Source of the DNA: Antitrichia curtipendula
Taxonomy: Eukaryota; Streptophyta; Bryopsida; Hypnales; Leucodontaceae
Assembly: GCA_951230915.1 (NCBI GenBank)
Contig: OX579639.1
Location: forward strand, 12,586,001-12,650,000
Reading direction: 5' to 3'
Length of the DNA: 64,000 bases
The first letter of the stretch is position 1. The number at the start of each line of letters is the position of its first letter. The position numbers were made by a program, and so were the translations under genes. The notes under the pieces were generated by a model, which was given only the letters and a program-made list of their open reading frames with translations, was not told where the DNA came from and made no database searches. Positions 34,525 through 46,863 of the stretch are shown here, in pieces.

Positions 34525-35721
34525 TCCTCCTAACCAACACTGCTATCAATGATGCTCAAAGTATTGTTGGCCTTGTCCGGAATAGTGTGAATAAAGAGCT
34601 TAGGCTGACCCTCGAGCTTGCTATTATCAATCAAAGACTTGAATCAGATTTTGTCCAAGGCCTACAACAAATCCAAAAAACAACGCAATACTTAACTACA
34701 ACGCAATACTTAACTACAGTGTAGCATAAGGCAGCATAAAAAAAACAAAAAACAAAAGTAAGCACGATGCGACATCTAAGAACTGAAACAAGACTTACCG
34801 AGACGTTTGAGGCAAAACGGTGATTTATCGAGACAAAACAAGCTCACGGGAGGAGAACGGCGTGACACATAAATACATAGAGAGAACTTTTCAAAAGGCC
34901 TACATTGTACATGCACAACTTAACATGCAGGCTCAACGCGCTCTCCCTGCAAGCACGAGCCCATAATAGACCATCAGCAAAGCACAACGCAAACGCAACC
35001 ATCGTCTCACTAAACGCAAATACCCCCCCATCGTCTCGGTGAGTTTCATCAGCAGCAACCATCGTCTCATCAACAAACACAACCATCGTCTCAGTGAGTC
35101 ACTGCAGGCAACTCGGCCACTCGAGGAATACACACAAGAAAACACAAGACATGAAACCTTCTCACACACAAAAGAAACGCAAACAACGACCTTGGAAACA
35201 CAACAAACCTTGTGCCGCCGCCTTAGAAACCCTACTTTCTACTTCATCCGCAACAGTAAGAAGCCACTCAATTCCTTCATCCATAATGGAAAGTTCATCC
35301 AATCACCTTAGATGGGAACGCACACGTTTTTGGGAACGCCAGTAGAACACTATTTCTTCCTACCGCACAGGCACCGTACACTGTGCGGTGAAGGGCTGCA
35401 AGCCATTTAAAAAAAAAATTAACTTGTTACTTTTTAAATGCAACCAAATTTGCAAAAAACCACCTTTTGAGACTTCTTTTTTCTGGAAATGAATCTTTAC
35501 ATGAAATTAGATAGTTGTGCAAAATCTTAGAACTTTTAAGTTCCTACAACTTTATAGGATAGGATTTTGAATTTTGCTTGTGCGGTCATTGGCACATCTA
35601 CCTTACCCCTCTTGGTGAGTTCAAAAAAATTAAAAAATTAAATTAATTAAAATTTATTTCCCGCCCCCCCCTCCCACCGCTTTTGTAATTTTGAGGTGGG
35701 GGTGGGATTAGCAATCAATAT

Positions 35722-35723
<2 letters not shown>
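34525..35723. other. Tail of the transposase gene region and intergenic DNA
   Basis: 34525-34724 still translates to a coiled-coil-like sequence (AINDAQSIVGLVRNSVNKEL) that may be the end of the transposase gene or a fused neighbour. Around 34998-35098 the motif ACCATCGTCTCA repeats three or four times. A hairpin ACCGCACAG...CTGTGCGGT lies at about 35362-35391. Confidence 0.4.

Positions 35724-35724
<1 letters not shown>

Positions 35725-35809
<85 letters not shown>
35725..35809. repeat. (AT)n microsatellite, about 42 units
   Basis: An uninterrupted run of alternating A and T of about 85 bp. Length could be affected by assembly. Confidence 0.95.
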
Positions 35810-35810
<1 letters not shown>

Positions 35811-36309
35811 CTCTACCTATATCCGTATCAATACTGTATCCATATTGTATTCCAAATTGTTTTTTTGAATCGATGGTGCTCCAAGGGGGTTTGATTTTTT
35901 TTAATACAATCAACGGCCCTCATTGACTAAAATACCCAAATAGGTAGTGACAACCTCTTTTCAATGTATAGTCAAACAAAGTCTATATTTCCACTACATT
36001 ATAATGAAAGTTTTTTATTTTAATTTCCAGAAATCCAATCACATATCTTATCCAATTCATGAAAATTTCAGACCCGAATTGTAAGAAATTGGAACTATTG
36101 GGCAAATATTCTTGAAGATAAAACAAAGAAAATTTGTAAGATACATGAGTGCAGCAAAAAAATCCGGAAACTTTTCCTTCATCCCATCTATTGTGTATTG
36201 TAAAAGATGAACTATCCAAGAAATGAATTGCGTATTGTAGAATATGAACTATCCAAGAAATGAACAATGAGTAATAAGTCGAGTTTACTTATTGCTACGA
36301 TCATTTTAA

Positions 36310-36531
36310 CCTCGGAAGGATGGGTTGATCATTGTGAAAATCATCCTTTTTAACACTATGTGAATCATTTGCTTAAATAAAACACCAAGAGCACTCATTG
36401 GAGTAAAACTCTTGTACAAAACTTCTCATTCTCATACATAATTTCAAAGATGAACATCTACACTTCTATCCTATATAAAAGGATTTTATGCCATCCATAA
36501 GACATTAATCGTCCGTAGCATCATTCTAAGG
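36310..36531. mobile_element. TTAA-flanked MITE, family B copy 3
   Basis: 222 bp between TTAA at 36306-36309 and 36532-36535. The interior shares GTGAAAATCAT, ACACTATGTGAATCATTTG, GAGCACTCATTGGAGT and AAAGATGAACATCTACACTTCT with the other B copies. Confidence 0.72.
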
Positions 36532-36700
36532 TTAACACATTATTTTTCAATGTCCCACTTTTAAAGCCCGACTAAAGATGACATTCCAACACAAGAAACC
36601 AGGGATAACATAATGTGTGAAAAACTTTGCATCAACTCCATCAAGGCTAAATTGCAATTTCCATAACGGAACTCCTTTTTGAACTCACACTAAGGTTGGA

Positions 36701-37086
36701 CCACCCATAACCAACCAAAGACCCATACCCAACCTATAGAGTGTAGTTATTTCCAATTGAAGCTTGGAATGTGTTTTTTCCTCCTTTTCAAAGTTGGGAC
36801 TAGTAAGGTCATGACACATGTCCCAAAGTAGTGAGCAAGCAAGTAGGAAGTAATGGACAAGAAAGTAATTCTTGAATGGCTGGAATTGGATGACTCTAGA
36901 CTTTGGACATGGGTCCAAACCAACTTTTGCCTTTCAAAATTCTTAGTAATTTTAGTTCAAGTGATAAAATTACCAAATTTTTGGCAATCCCCATCATTTC
37001 TATCTTTGCACCTCCGGAGATATTTGCTTCACCTTGCACTACTCCAGATCATGTCCATAATTGCTTATTTGGCCACTTATGGGTGG
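36701..37086. mobile_element. MITE-like repeat H, copy 1
   Basis: 386 bp with ends CCACCCATAA and TTATGGGTGG. A full-length copy lies in the opposite orientation at 41101-41484. Shared landmarks are GTCATGACACATGT, GTAGTGAGCAAG and AAGTAGGAAGTA. No target duplication was recognised and there is no coding content. Confidence 0.65.
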
Positions 37087-37329
37087 ATCCACAATATACC
37101 CATTTTGCTACCATAATATATCGACCACCTTCATAGTGCAGTGATTGCAAGTGATGCAAAACAATCAGTTTGTGTGATGTGGCAACGAGACTCCCTCAAT
37201 AAAACACTCCAGTCTTTAGTAAAACATAAAATATTAATTTTCCAGCTTGCAACACAGTACAAGAGAGTTGTCACCGAAGTTGCAAGTGGCTGAATTCAGC
37301 ACGAAGAGGCTGTTCTTCCCCACAAAAAA

Positions 37330-40300
37330 AAATACCACACTTGTACCCAATCTATCTATCTGACCCCAAAACAGCCGAGGATTCCCTCAACTCAAGATCA
37401 ACAAATCCAAAACTGCTCGCTCCCTACATTGACAGAGTGTCTCTACACACTCTAGATTGGAGTGGCATTATCCCAGTCCAGTTTCCTGGTTTTCAGGAAC
37501 GCTGGATTCGAGGTGACATCGTCAGCCCAAGCCTTCACATGAGGACGGTTGTCAAACACTCCTGCAAACCAATCCAATGTGCTAATCTTCAACAGCAAAG
37601 GGGTGTGGAATAAATCAGCCAGAGTGTAGCTATCACCAGCCAGATACTTGTGCTGGGAGAGCTCGGCCTCGTACACGCCAAACACCTTGCCCAGCTTTTC
37701 CATACTGGTCGCCTTCACTTTCTCATCCACAGGCCTATTTTCCATCCGAGCATGGTAAGACTCCCTTAGCACGCCTTCAACTGCAGGGGAGAAGTTCTGG
37801 GACTCGGATTCAACCCACTTGTTGATGGTGGCCCTCTCCGTTAGGGTCGTGCCCACCAGGAATGTCAAGTTGTACTTCTCCACAATGTACTTGGCTATGG
37901 CTCGAGACTCTGCATTTGCACGCACGGATTTACGATTAAGTTGTCAAAAATTTGGACACAATTACATCATTCTTGCTGACAAAGTTGCTGCTCCAAATCT
38001 AACCGCACTTGCATAAAGGAAGCGAGTGAAAGAAACAGATTCCACTAACTCTGCCTGTACAGAGTCTCTTGTGTTGCAAAAAAACAATGCAGCACTACTA
38101 TGCTGAAGAACTGGCTCACTTTCAGACTGACTGATTTCATGGAAGCACTGTCGGCCAACCTAAAAGATTAGATGGAAAAAATAAATGATTCTAGCGCGAG
38201 CCATACTAAATTTGCAAACAAGACATGACAAAGTTTCATTTGGAATGCGTCATCTACTTACCAAAGATTCCAAGCTCGCCATCCTCCAAGTACGGGACGG
38301 CTGCAAAGGGCTGCACACACACCAATTTCAGGAACAGCATTCGTACTAGTTGCTGAAAGTAGTTACAGTTAATTGTAGCATCAAGACCAATCAAACCTAA
38401 ACTCTGACAACACGTACATCTTCAAATAAGCCAACTCCAAAGAAAAGGGTTGCTATCCTGGGCTTACATTCTTCGCCTTAAATGCGGGCGTTAATTGCTT
38501 TTTTCCCATTAAGCTCACCAGCACCATCTCCAGCTCCTTCTCAGGGTCCACCTGCAAATGCCCATGATCATGGTGAGAAAGACGAAGTGGGTTAATTAAT
38601 CCAATCTGCGGTTCGTCATTGCTGCATGATTTGAGATCCAAATGCCTGACAATTAGGGTTGCATAAAAATCACATTTCCACAGAATCAACATCACGAAAT
38701 CCCTAATTCAGCAGAAATTTTCTTACATCAGCGAAGAAGAGTGGCAAAATAGCGCGCTCCGCATTGGGAGTAGTTGTGGCATACAACTTCATCACCATGG
38801 CTGCTAGATTTTCTTGCACAGACCTGCACCTGCAAATAACAACAGCAACAACATCAAACCTCGTAAGCACAAGAAATCGAAGCACTGCAGCTCTGAGAAC
38901 GATCTCACCCAGAGAAAAAAGCTTACAACCGCTCCAATTCCGGTTGATCAAGGACAGCATCAAGATGCAAGTGAGAGCAAGGAAGGATCATATAATTATA
39001 CGATCCATTGCATCAAAGATGGCTACATTGGGAAGAAACCCACAATCCCAGAGCATGCAATCGAAACACAGAGCTGGGTTTTGTCCCACGTACACCAAAT
39101 TGCAACGCCAATGCGAATTCGAGAGAGTTCAAGTAGCTGGAGATCGATGCAATGTCGAGAGTGAGAGCAAGGACAGTTAGTATGGAACTCTGAGTTGAGA
39201 GCTTGCATCTTATAGTGCGAGAGTTTCTACAGGAGTCAGAAAGAGCGGCAAAGCAACAGACTTAAATTACAATAGGAAGCCGATTGAGTGCGCTGCTTCG
39301 TGGGCATTCGTCATGTACGATTTTCTGTGTTTTTCTATAGCAAGCGCAGAGTCCGACAGGAGACGAAGGTCCCCGCGAAGGGTCTCGTTTCCTTCGCAGA
39401 GTCTCACTATCCCCTGAAAGCAGACATACGGTAAGCTTACCATCCAAGTGTCTGAGCATTGAAAGAGACTCCCAGAATTTGCAAATTTGCATTTTCTTAG
39501 CTCTCAAATATTTTAGTTTTCTGTTTCTGCTGAGTTTAAACACATTATTAATCCCTAAATACCCAGGGCTATTTTTTATTTTATTTTAAGCTTCTCAAAA
39601 TTTGCTCTAAATTGAACAAGAAGCCAACATTTTGATAAGTTTTATCATTTTTCTTTAAAATTATAACTGTACAAATTTGAACTAGAGGTGTTGGGAATCA
39701 CAAAAAAAAGGAAATACAACAATATCATTTATGGATTGGAATATTATAATGTTTGATTGTGAGGCTGTTAAAATTGTAAAAGTGATTTGAAGTCTTTCAA
39801 TTCGATTTTCCAATATGTTATATCTAAAATTGAGGTCAACAAAAACAAATATGAGGTTAAAGGATGTAACATTCTCAATCCCGATCAATTTACTGCTTCT
39901 CAAAATCTACTCTATGATTTTATTTTATTTTAATAAATGAATTTCTAATGTGTGGATACAGGAATATACTAGATTTCTTCAAGATCTAGTGTATTTGAGA
40001 TTTTGAGACTCATTACCAAGAGCCTTTCAACACTAGAAAATCAAGATTTGCAATGCACACCTTTGTTCAAAATCTCCAATAGAAAAATTGTAATCATTTA
40101 TTATCAAGATCAGATTTTTCATCCTAAAACTAGACTTCAAAAAGAACTTGTCCAAAAAATACTATGGGCACACAACAAGACCCATACTACACTTCAACAT
40201 TGGATATGGCTTGCCCACGCAACATTGTTGAAGTGGGTCCAATAGGTTGAAACATTCCACAAAAACTAAAACAACTTTTTATCAAACAATTCTCTGAAAA

Positions 40301-40740
40301 CCAAAGCCGGCCAAAGGCCTAGCCTGTCATTCAACTCTTGGTAGGACACCACCTCAACAATCGATACTCACTCAAATATGATGCAATTTTTGGATCAATA
40401 AGTGCATTCTTTGTTTTCTATAGTAAAAAGAGAAAGTCATCCATCAAACTCATTTAGAGTTTATAATCGTAAAGTGTGTGCAAGGCATGACTAGGAGCCG
40501 GAGTTTGGGAAGAAACACAGGACCAAACTCCTTGGAGCACCTAAACTCAGTTCTGAGTACCGTGTTTGTTTTATTCTACTCTTAGTTAAACCTTCCTCTG
40601 ACACAGGTTCACAAACACATGACAAACTTTACGATTAACTCTATTGTGTCCTCAACGTCGTTTCAGGGTTAAAGGATCAACTTAGCCTCTCCTAGGAAGT
40701 GGGATTCTATAATTTCCTTTGCTCTGGGGACCGGGGTCCA
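37330..40740. repeat. GST duplication block containing gene 2
   Basis: Gene 2 with its 3' UTR, introns, leader and upstream DNA matches 45330-49320 in the same orientation, up to the block GGTCCAATAGGTTGAAACATTCC and the phrase TATAATTTCCTTTG. The start of each gene 2 ATG and gene 3 ATG is about 8.07 kb apart. The block around gene 3 has two TTAA insertions that this one lacks. Confidence 0.75.
37452..38798 (-). CDS. Phi-type glutathione S-transferase, copy 2
   Basis: Same role as copy 1. Coding exons from ATG: 38798-38727, 38551-38468, 38310-38262 (49 bp) and 37909-37452, joining in frame to 220 residues. All four exon lengths equal those of copies 1 and 4. A leader intron (about 39095-38830) ends 31 nt before the ATG, and a TATA-like CTATAAG lies at 39215-39209. 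The glutathione site shows ESRAIAKYIVEKY; the C-terminal half has YTLADLFHTP. Two oddities: the catalytic loop is YATTTPNAER with three Thr and no Ser, and the cis-proline loop is PFAAVP where the other copies have PFG. Thr may support or weaken catalysis; ligand binding without catalysis is possible. The 3' UTR is shared with copy 4, including the TGTTTTATTGAGG end. Confidence 0.93.
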
Positions 40741-40838
40741 ACTTCTGCTTTGGTTTGAACTTCGGAAGGTGGTTCGCCAGCTTCGGTACTGTCTGGATCA
40801 AGCCTCGATTTCGCAGTAACGGACTCAAGTGAACTCAA
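39216..40838. other. Upstream intergenic DNA of GST2
   Basis: About the first 330 bases match the region upstream of GST3. The GST3 region then carries MITE B4 at a TTAA, while here the site is empty (CTGAGTTTAAACAC near 39530). The rest is AT-rich without a gene. Confidence 0.5.
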
Positions 40839-40932
40839 ATTGGTCCGAAGATTGGTCCGACGATTGGTCCAACGATTGGACCGACGATTGGTCCGACGAT
40901 TGGTCCGACGATTGGTCCGAAGATTGGTCCAA
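40839..40932. repeat. 12-bp minisatellite
   Basis: Nearly eight copies of GATTGGTCCGAC, with AAG, AAC and ACC variants. A single related unit (CCGAAGATTGGTCC) sits at the equivalent place near GST3 (49338-49350), so the array expanded after the duplication. Confidence 0.9.
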
Positions 40933-41100
40933 ATAAAAATTAAGAGTTTGACCTCATGCCGTTGATGAGTTTTTTTTAAAGTTTTTTTTCCCACATAGAG
41001 ATAAGTGTGAGAAACAGCAAGAGCTATTGAAATCAATTTTTTTTTCTTGACAAAAGTATGAATTTGTTATGAATTTTTGAAGTGTGTTACCTCATCATCA

Positions 41101-41484
41101 CCACCCATAGTCAACCACTTAAGCAATTCCGCACATGTTTTGGTGTAGTAGAAGGCAATGTAAATGTATTGCCCTGTAGAAAGATAGAAAATGATGGGCA
41201 TTGCCAATTTTTCGTGAATTTTTTCCTTGAATTCAAATTATTATGAATTTTGGAAGCCAAAAGTTGGCCTAAATCTATATCCAATATGTAGACTCTTCCA
41301 ATTATGATCATTCCATAACTACTTTTCCGCTCACTACTTCCTACTTTCTTGCTCACTACATCAAGACATGTGTCATGACTTTATAGTCCCAGCCTTGCAA
41401 AGGAGAAAAAATCACATTCCAAATTTTGGTTGAAAACATGTTCTAGCCTTGGTTGGGTATGGATGTTTAGTTGGTAATGGGTGG
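41101..41484. mobile_element. MITE-like repeat H, copy 2 (inverted)
   Basis: 384 bp with ends CCACCCAT and ATGGGTGG, in the opposite orientation to 36701-37086. Together the two copies flank the GST2 block on both sides. Confidence 0.65.
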
Positions 41485-41954
41485 TTTTACTATACTCCCA
41501 AACCAACAAAAAGTGTACTCATAATGGTTCATCTTACTCACATAAAATAGTTAAAATATTTCTTGATGTGAAAGCCTAAGAAAGAACTTCCTATGATGAA
41601 TTTCCATTAAAAAGTTAGAAGTTCCTAAAGAGGACACTAACCATTCCATTGTTGTCACCTGAGACATTGATTGTGACCAATCTCATTTATTGAATTTTTT
41701 TTCTAAAATGGAGTCATTCCATAAGTGTCCATTATGGATCTTTTGACCACTATGGATTGTTTTACCTTATATAGCATTGTGTAACCATGCAATGGTCCTC
41801 CCCATGCTAGGAAGGTATTATATACAAGGCAATGCCTACAAAGAGGGGGGACAAGGGTTCACAAAAAAAAAATTGTTGATGAGGAAGGCGGAGCCGATGA
41901 GGATACACATTTTTTTGCACAATTTCCAACAACAAGGGGTATTGTCCGGCTTAA

Positions 41955-42900
41955 CCTCTAAAGGACCAAACTGCGTATTTTTGGCAACATAGCAATTTTG
42001 GGCAGCTCACTACGGATGGAGTTTTTCTTTTATTTCTTTGAAATTTTCACACAACATGTGTCCGAGGAGTAACTTTAAGGCCCAACAATTTTTGTAACTT
42101 TTGACTACATGGTTAAAAAGTTATTGCATGATATGTGATTTTGTTTGAACTTTAGGCAGCCCGGGCAGCTCAAAAAAATTCTTTGAAAATAACTTTCAAG
42201 AAAAATAAAAATTTGAAATTGGTTTATTAGATTTTTATCTAAGTGGGAAGATTTGGATCATTCCATTTTGATCAATGAGTCAAAAGTTATGAGGAGTTTT
42301 AGTTTGGGGTAGTTTGCCACTAGTTATAGAATCTATACATTACAAAAAAAGTTTGAAATCCTTTATTTAATTCAGTTTTTAATATTTTTGGAAAAAAACG
42401 ACAACATTAGTTGTAGATTATTTATTAAAACATTTTTACCATTGGAATTGGAATTTTTTAATTCCATAAATAAATTGTTTACAATTTAGTATTTTGGCTC
42501 ATTTTCTACTTCTTTCTACTTACTATTTTTGTGTACATGTTGTACAATTCCAAATGATTTGAAAATTTTCAAGCATGTAGCCAACTTGAATTGAAGAATG
42601 AATCCAGAGAGTTACAACCATTTGGACTTTGTTTCATACAAATATTGCCTTTTGAAGTGTAGCTGCCCGGATTTTCGCAGTGGTAAAAAAAAGGGGTTTT
42701 GTAACTTCAAACACTAATATCTTGCAATCTACATGGCGGAAATTTCTGAAAATTTTTCCACATCTTTTCAAATCAGTATACTCAGATATCCTATGGTTAA
42801 ATTTATCCTAAATTGTTTTTTTTCTAAAATTTGGTGGTTGTCTTAAAAATGACAGTTTTAGAGTGGTTTTGGTGAAAACATAGTCAAAACCCTTTAGGGG
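41955..42900. mobile_element. TTAA-flanked element, family A copy 2
   Basis: 946 bp between TTAA at 41951-41954 and 42901-42904. Ends CCTCTAAAGGACC and, inward from the right, CCCCTAAAGGGTT. It matches copies 1 and 3 throughout, with small substitutions. No intact reading frame. Confidence 0.87.
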
Positions 42901-43091
42901 TTAAACCATTGGCCAAAAATTATGGGAAACTCATGATGAATAGAAAACTTTCCAGGTGAAGAATCCGTAATGCCCAATTATGCGCATGGACTTGCATAAT
43001 GTGTAGATTATACAAAACAATTTATTCAACAAATGAACGGGGAATTTTCTAGTGGGATTTTACGCTTTGCTAGATACTTGCGAGGGACTTA

Positions 43092-43312
43092 TTAGTTAAT
43101 TTAAGGATTGGAAGTGGCTTAAGAGCCATACAAGAGAATTTTGTCCACTATAGTGGGACCCTTTTAGTTAATTCAAGGATTGGAAGTGGCTTAGGAGCCA
43201 TACAAGACAATTTTGTTCATTATAGTGGGACCCTTTTAGTTAATTCAAGGATTGGAAGTGGCTTAGGAGCCATACAAGACAATTTTGTTCACTATAGTGG
43301 GACCCTTTTTGA
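43092..43312. repeat. 72-bp tandem repeat, three copies
   Basis: Unit contains TTAGTTAATTCAAGGATTGG, GAGCCATACAAGA and TATAGTGGGACCCTTTT. Copies 2 and 3 are almost identical. A single diverged unit exists in repeat copies near 50430-50510. Confidence 0.92.
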
Positions 43313-45330
43313 GGATGCAAAAGGGGGACCTCTACTTCATTGGGAAAATAATGTTATGTATCCGATTGCATTGCATCACAAATATAATAATTTACAAGAT
43401 CCAAAGAACAATGAACTAAAGATGTAACATGCATGCTTTGACTCTTTCTCCCAATTTGCAAAAAGAATAAAAATATGCCCTGTTTCAAGGTTGATTTTGG
43501 CACAAACTAACTTCTAGGTGCTCAAGCAAGAAGGAAGAATATCACATATAAGAAATTAAAATAATAATTATAACTCCTAAAAAATATCTCTCTATATATA
43601 TAGCATTGATTCATGTAGATTACTATTTTTCTTAAAACTTATATATTATATGATTTTTTAAAGCTTCCTCAATGAATATTAATCTTTAAAGGGAGTTAAA
43701 AACATTTGCCTTTGAGGTATAGAATGTAGTTTTTAGGATACAAAGATGTATCTGTAGGTGCAAGAAAGCTTCAATTGTCTTGATATATTTTGAAAGTCAT
43801 AAAATACATGTGGGAGTGTTGGGTTTAATTTTGTGAATTTTTTTGGCATTGGTATGCAATTTCCAAAAATATTGTACACACAAAATAGACCCAATTATTT
43901 GAGCATTTCAACTTATACTACTATTTTGTTGGGGTGCAAGCCATGGAAGAAAGGTTTGAATCCCCTAATAATTTTTGTGTTGTATAGGCATGCTAGTTGC
44001 AAAGCTAGCCATGAGTTTTTTAATCTAGGAAATATTTTGGTAAAATGTAGTAAATTGTCATATACAACATTGGAATTGAAAACACAACACTTGGTGTACA
44101 AAAGGAGGTTGATATGAATATACTAGCATGTGTTGATTGCGTGCAAGAATATTGATCTAGAGGCACTTAGAAGTAACCTTCATTCTTCAAGTGTGGCATG
44201 ACTTTTGAGAAAGACATTTGTTCCTTGTAGGATGCTAGGATAATGAGTGAATTCGAAAATGAAATTGATTTACAAAATAGTAGTTGGAGTTATAGTCATT
44301 CAAGGTAGAACAATAGTTTCATACTCAAACCATGTAGGAATAAAGTCTCATCCAATTACTGCATTAGTATACAATATCATTTGTACTTTGACTAGCTACT
44401 GAAGATTATCTTGACTTTAATTAGATCACCACAATTGTATATATATCAAGGACTTATCAACATATAAATTATCTGACATCTTTGTTAATACCACAAGCAT
44501 ATTGACATATATATGTCAATAAACCAATCCTCGTGGATCTAAAGCTATTTTGTGGTATAATAACTTATGGGTGGAAATAATGCAGGTTGATGGACTAAAT
44601 AATGATAGTTGTTGGATTCTTGTTTGATGCAAATTTACAATGTTTGATGTTGTTGTTTGGCATGTATCCAACATAGAATTTTTGCTTGCCCAACAAAAGG
44701 TGCAGAATTATTTACATCAATGCTTTACATTTAAACTCATGCTGCATTCACCATAGCATTTCAGGATGAATTGCATGCAAATTATCTGGATTTCTGTTGA
44801 CTCAAAACAAGGTCGATGTTGTGTACGTGGAATACTCCTAGCCAGACACTCAATCCCTTTCATCACAAGCTCTTGAAAGTTTCGAGAGCAGTCCTTAAAA
44901 CAACATAATTTTCAATTAAAAACACCTGATGCACGCTTGTGAGCTGCAAAAATCTTGAGCAAATAAAAAATTCACAAGCAGTACCCCGCCAATACAATTG
45001 CCCAAAGATGCAGCAGTAGCAGCTCCTCCTGACAACATATCCAATACCTAACGGTTGTTTACCTGGTCAAATTCTTTAGTGTTTCCAAACATTTTGAGGA
45101 CACTGTTGGTTCTCAATTTCCTTGAGAGGTTAATTCAAAGAAGTGCACTTTTCAAAGCATTCACCATTCGCTCATTGGATGCTTGAACATTTAGAGGTTC
45201 ATGAGAAATGTGGAATGTCGCATGTTTTGAAATATCACAAATCCAGGTTGTTTGAAAGTGTAAAAAAAAGACCCGATAATCAACATGGATGCAAAATGTT
45301 TGCATGGATAAAATCTTGCTCAAAACTAAT
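43313..45330. repeat. Dispersed repeat G, copy 1
   Basis: About 2 kb of non-coding DNA that matches 50510-52160 in order (AACATGCATGCTTTGACTC, AATAATAATTATAACTCCTA, TTCAAAGCATTCACC, TCATTGGATGCTTGAACATT). A more diverged copy lies at about 58070-58900. Its right end meets the 3' UTR of GST3 at about 45330, where similarity to the 3' UTR of GST2 begins. Element type unknown. Confidence 0.6.
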
Positions 45331-45447
45331 TAAAAAAATACCACACTTTACCCAATCTATCTATCTGACCCCAAAACAGTTGAGTATTCCCTCAACTCAA
45401 GATCAACAAATCCATAATTGCTCGCTCCCTACAATGGCAAAGTGTCA

Positions 45448-46863
45448 CTACACACTCTCAAAAGGAGTGGCATTATCCCAGTCCAGTTTTCTGCTTTTCA
45501 GGAACGCTGGATGCGAGGTGACATCGTCAACCCAAGCCTTCACATGAGGACGGTTGTCATATGCTCCTGCAAACGCATCCAAGGTGCTCACCAGGAAAAG
45601 GAAAGGGGTGTGGAAAACATCAGCCAGAGTGTAGCTATCACCAGCCAAATACCTGTACTTGGAGAGCTGCGCCTCGTACACGTCCAACACCTTGCGAGTA
45701 TTTTCCATACTGGTGGCCTTCACTTTCTCATCCACAGACCTGTTATCCCTCCGGGAATGGAAGACCTCCCTTATCAAGGGTACAACTGCAGGGGTGAAGT
45801 TCAGGGACTCCGCTTCAACCCACTGGTTGATGGTGACCCTCTCCTTCGTCGTCGTGCCCACCAGGAATGTCAAGTTGTACTTCTCCACAATGTACTTGGC
45901 TATGGCTCGAGACTCTGCATTTGCACGCAGGGATTTTCAACTAAGTTAAAACAATTCGGGCTACAAGCTCATCATTCTTGCAGACAAAGTTGCTGTGGCA
46001 AATCTTACCACACTTGCATGAAGGAAGCGATGTTGATGGTAGGTACATTGAAAGAAAAAGATTTCACTCTAACTCTGCCTATAACGGAGCCTCTTCTGTT
46101 GCAAACAACAACAATGCAGCACTCCTATGTTGAAGAACTGGCTCACTTTCAGACTAAGTGATTTCATTGCCAGGCATGGAAGCACTGTCAGATGAGTCAA
46201 GCATGCCGACCAACCTAAAAGATTAGATGGAAAAAATAAGTGATTCTAACGCAAGTCATACTGAAAGTAGCAATCAAGACATGACATAGTTTTATTTTGA
46301 ATGAATACAGAAAATGTATCATCTACTTACCAAAGATTTTGAGCTCGCCATCCTCCAAGTACGGGATGAATCCAAAGGGCTGCACACAAATCAATTTTAG
46401 GAAAAGCATTCATATCACTTGCTGAAAGTAATTACGGTTAATTGTAGCATCAGTCAAACCTAAACTCTGACAACACGCACATCTTCAAAATAAGACAACT
46501 CCCAAGAAAAGGGTTGCTATCTTGGGCTTACATTCTTCGCCTTGTACGCGGGTGTTAGTTGCTTTTTTCCCTTTAAGCTCACCAGCACCAGCTCCATCTC
46601 CTTCTCAGGGTCCACCTGCAGATGCTCACGATAATGGTGAGAAAGACCGAGTGGGATAGTTAATCTGATCTGCGCTTCGTCATTGCTGCATGATTTAAGA
46701 TCCAAATGCCTGACAATTAGGGTTGCATAAAAATCACATCCACAGAATCAACATCACGAAATCCCTAATTCAGCAGAAATTTTCTTACATCCGCCAAGAA
46801 GAGTGGCAAAATAGCGCGCTCCGCGTTGGGAGCATAACTTGTGGCATACAACTTCATCACCAT
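45448..46863 (-). CDS. Phi-type glutathione S-transferase, copy 3
   Basis: Coding exons from ATG: 46863-46789 (one codon longer than in the other copies), 46615-46532, 46379-46331 (49 bp) and 45914-45448, giving 224 residues. A leader intron (about 47173-46895) precedes the ATG, and a TATA-like CTATAATAAG lies at 47290-47281. The catalytic loop is YATSYAPNAER with a single Ser and one inserted residue; the cis-proline loop is PFGFIP; the ESRAIAKY motif is intact. The end differs: copies 2 and 4 stop after NATPI, while here the corresponding codons read NATPF-E-S-V before a TAG, so the old stop was lost and three residues were added. Cytosolic detoxification role as for copy 1. The 3' UTR is truncated, which may affect polyadenylation. 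Confidence 0.92.

Noticed and set aside
35647..35926. Open frames made of Tyr-Ile repeats
   Set aside because: They are translations of the (AT)n microsatellite.
40707..41036. Arg-Thr-Asn repeat protein on the minus strand
   Set aside because: It is the translation of the 12-bp minisatellite with no other support.
43092..43312. CRISPR-like array
   Set aside because: The units are directly adjacent with no unique spacers, and the genome is eukaryotic.
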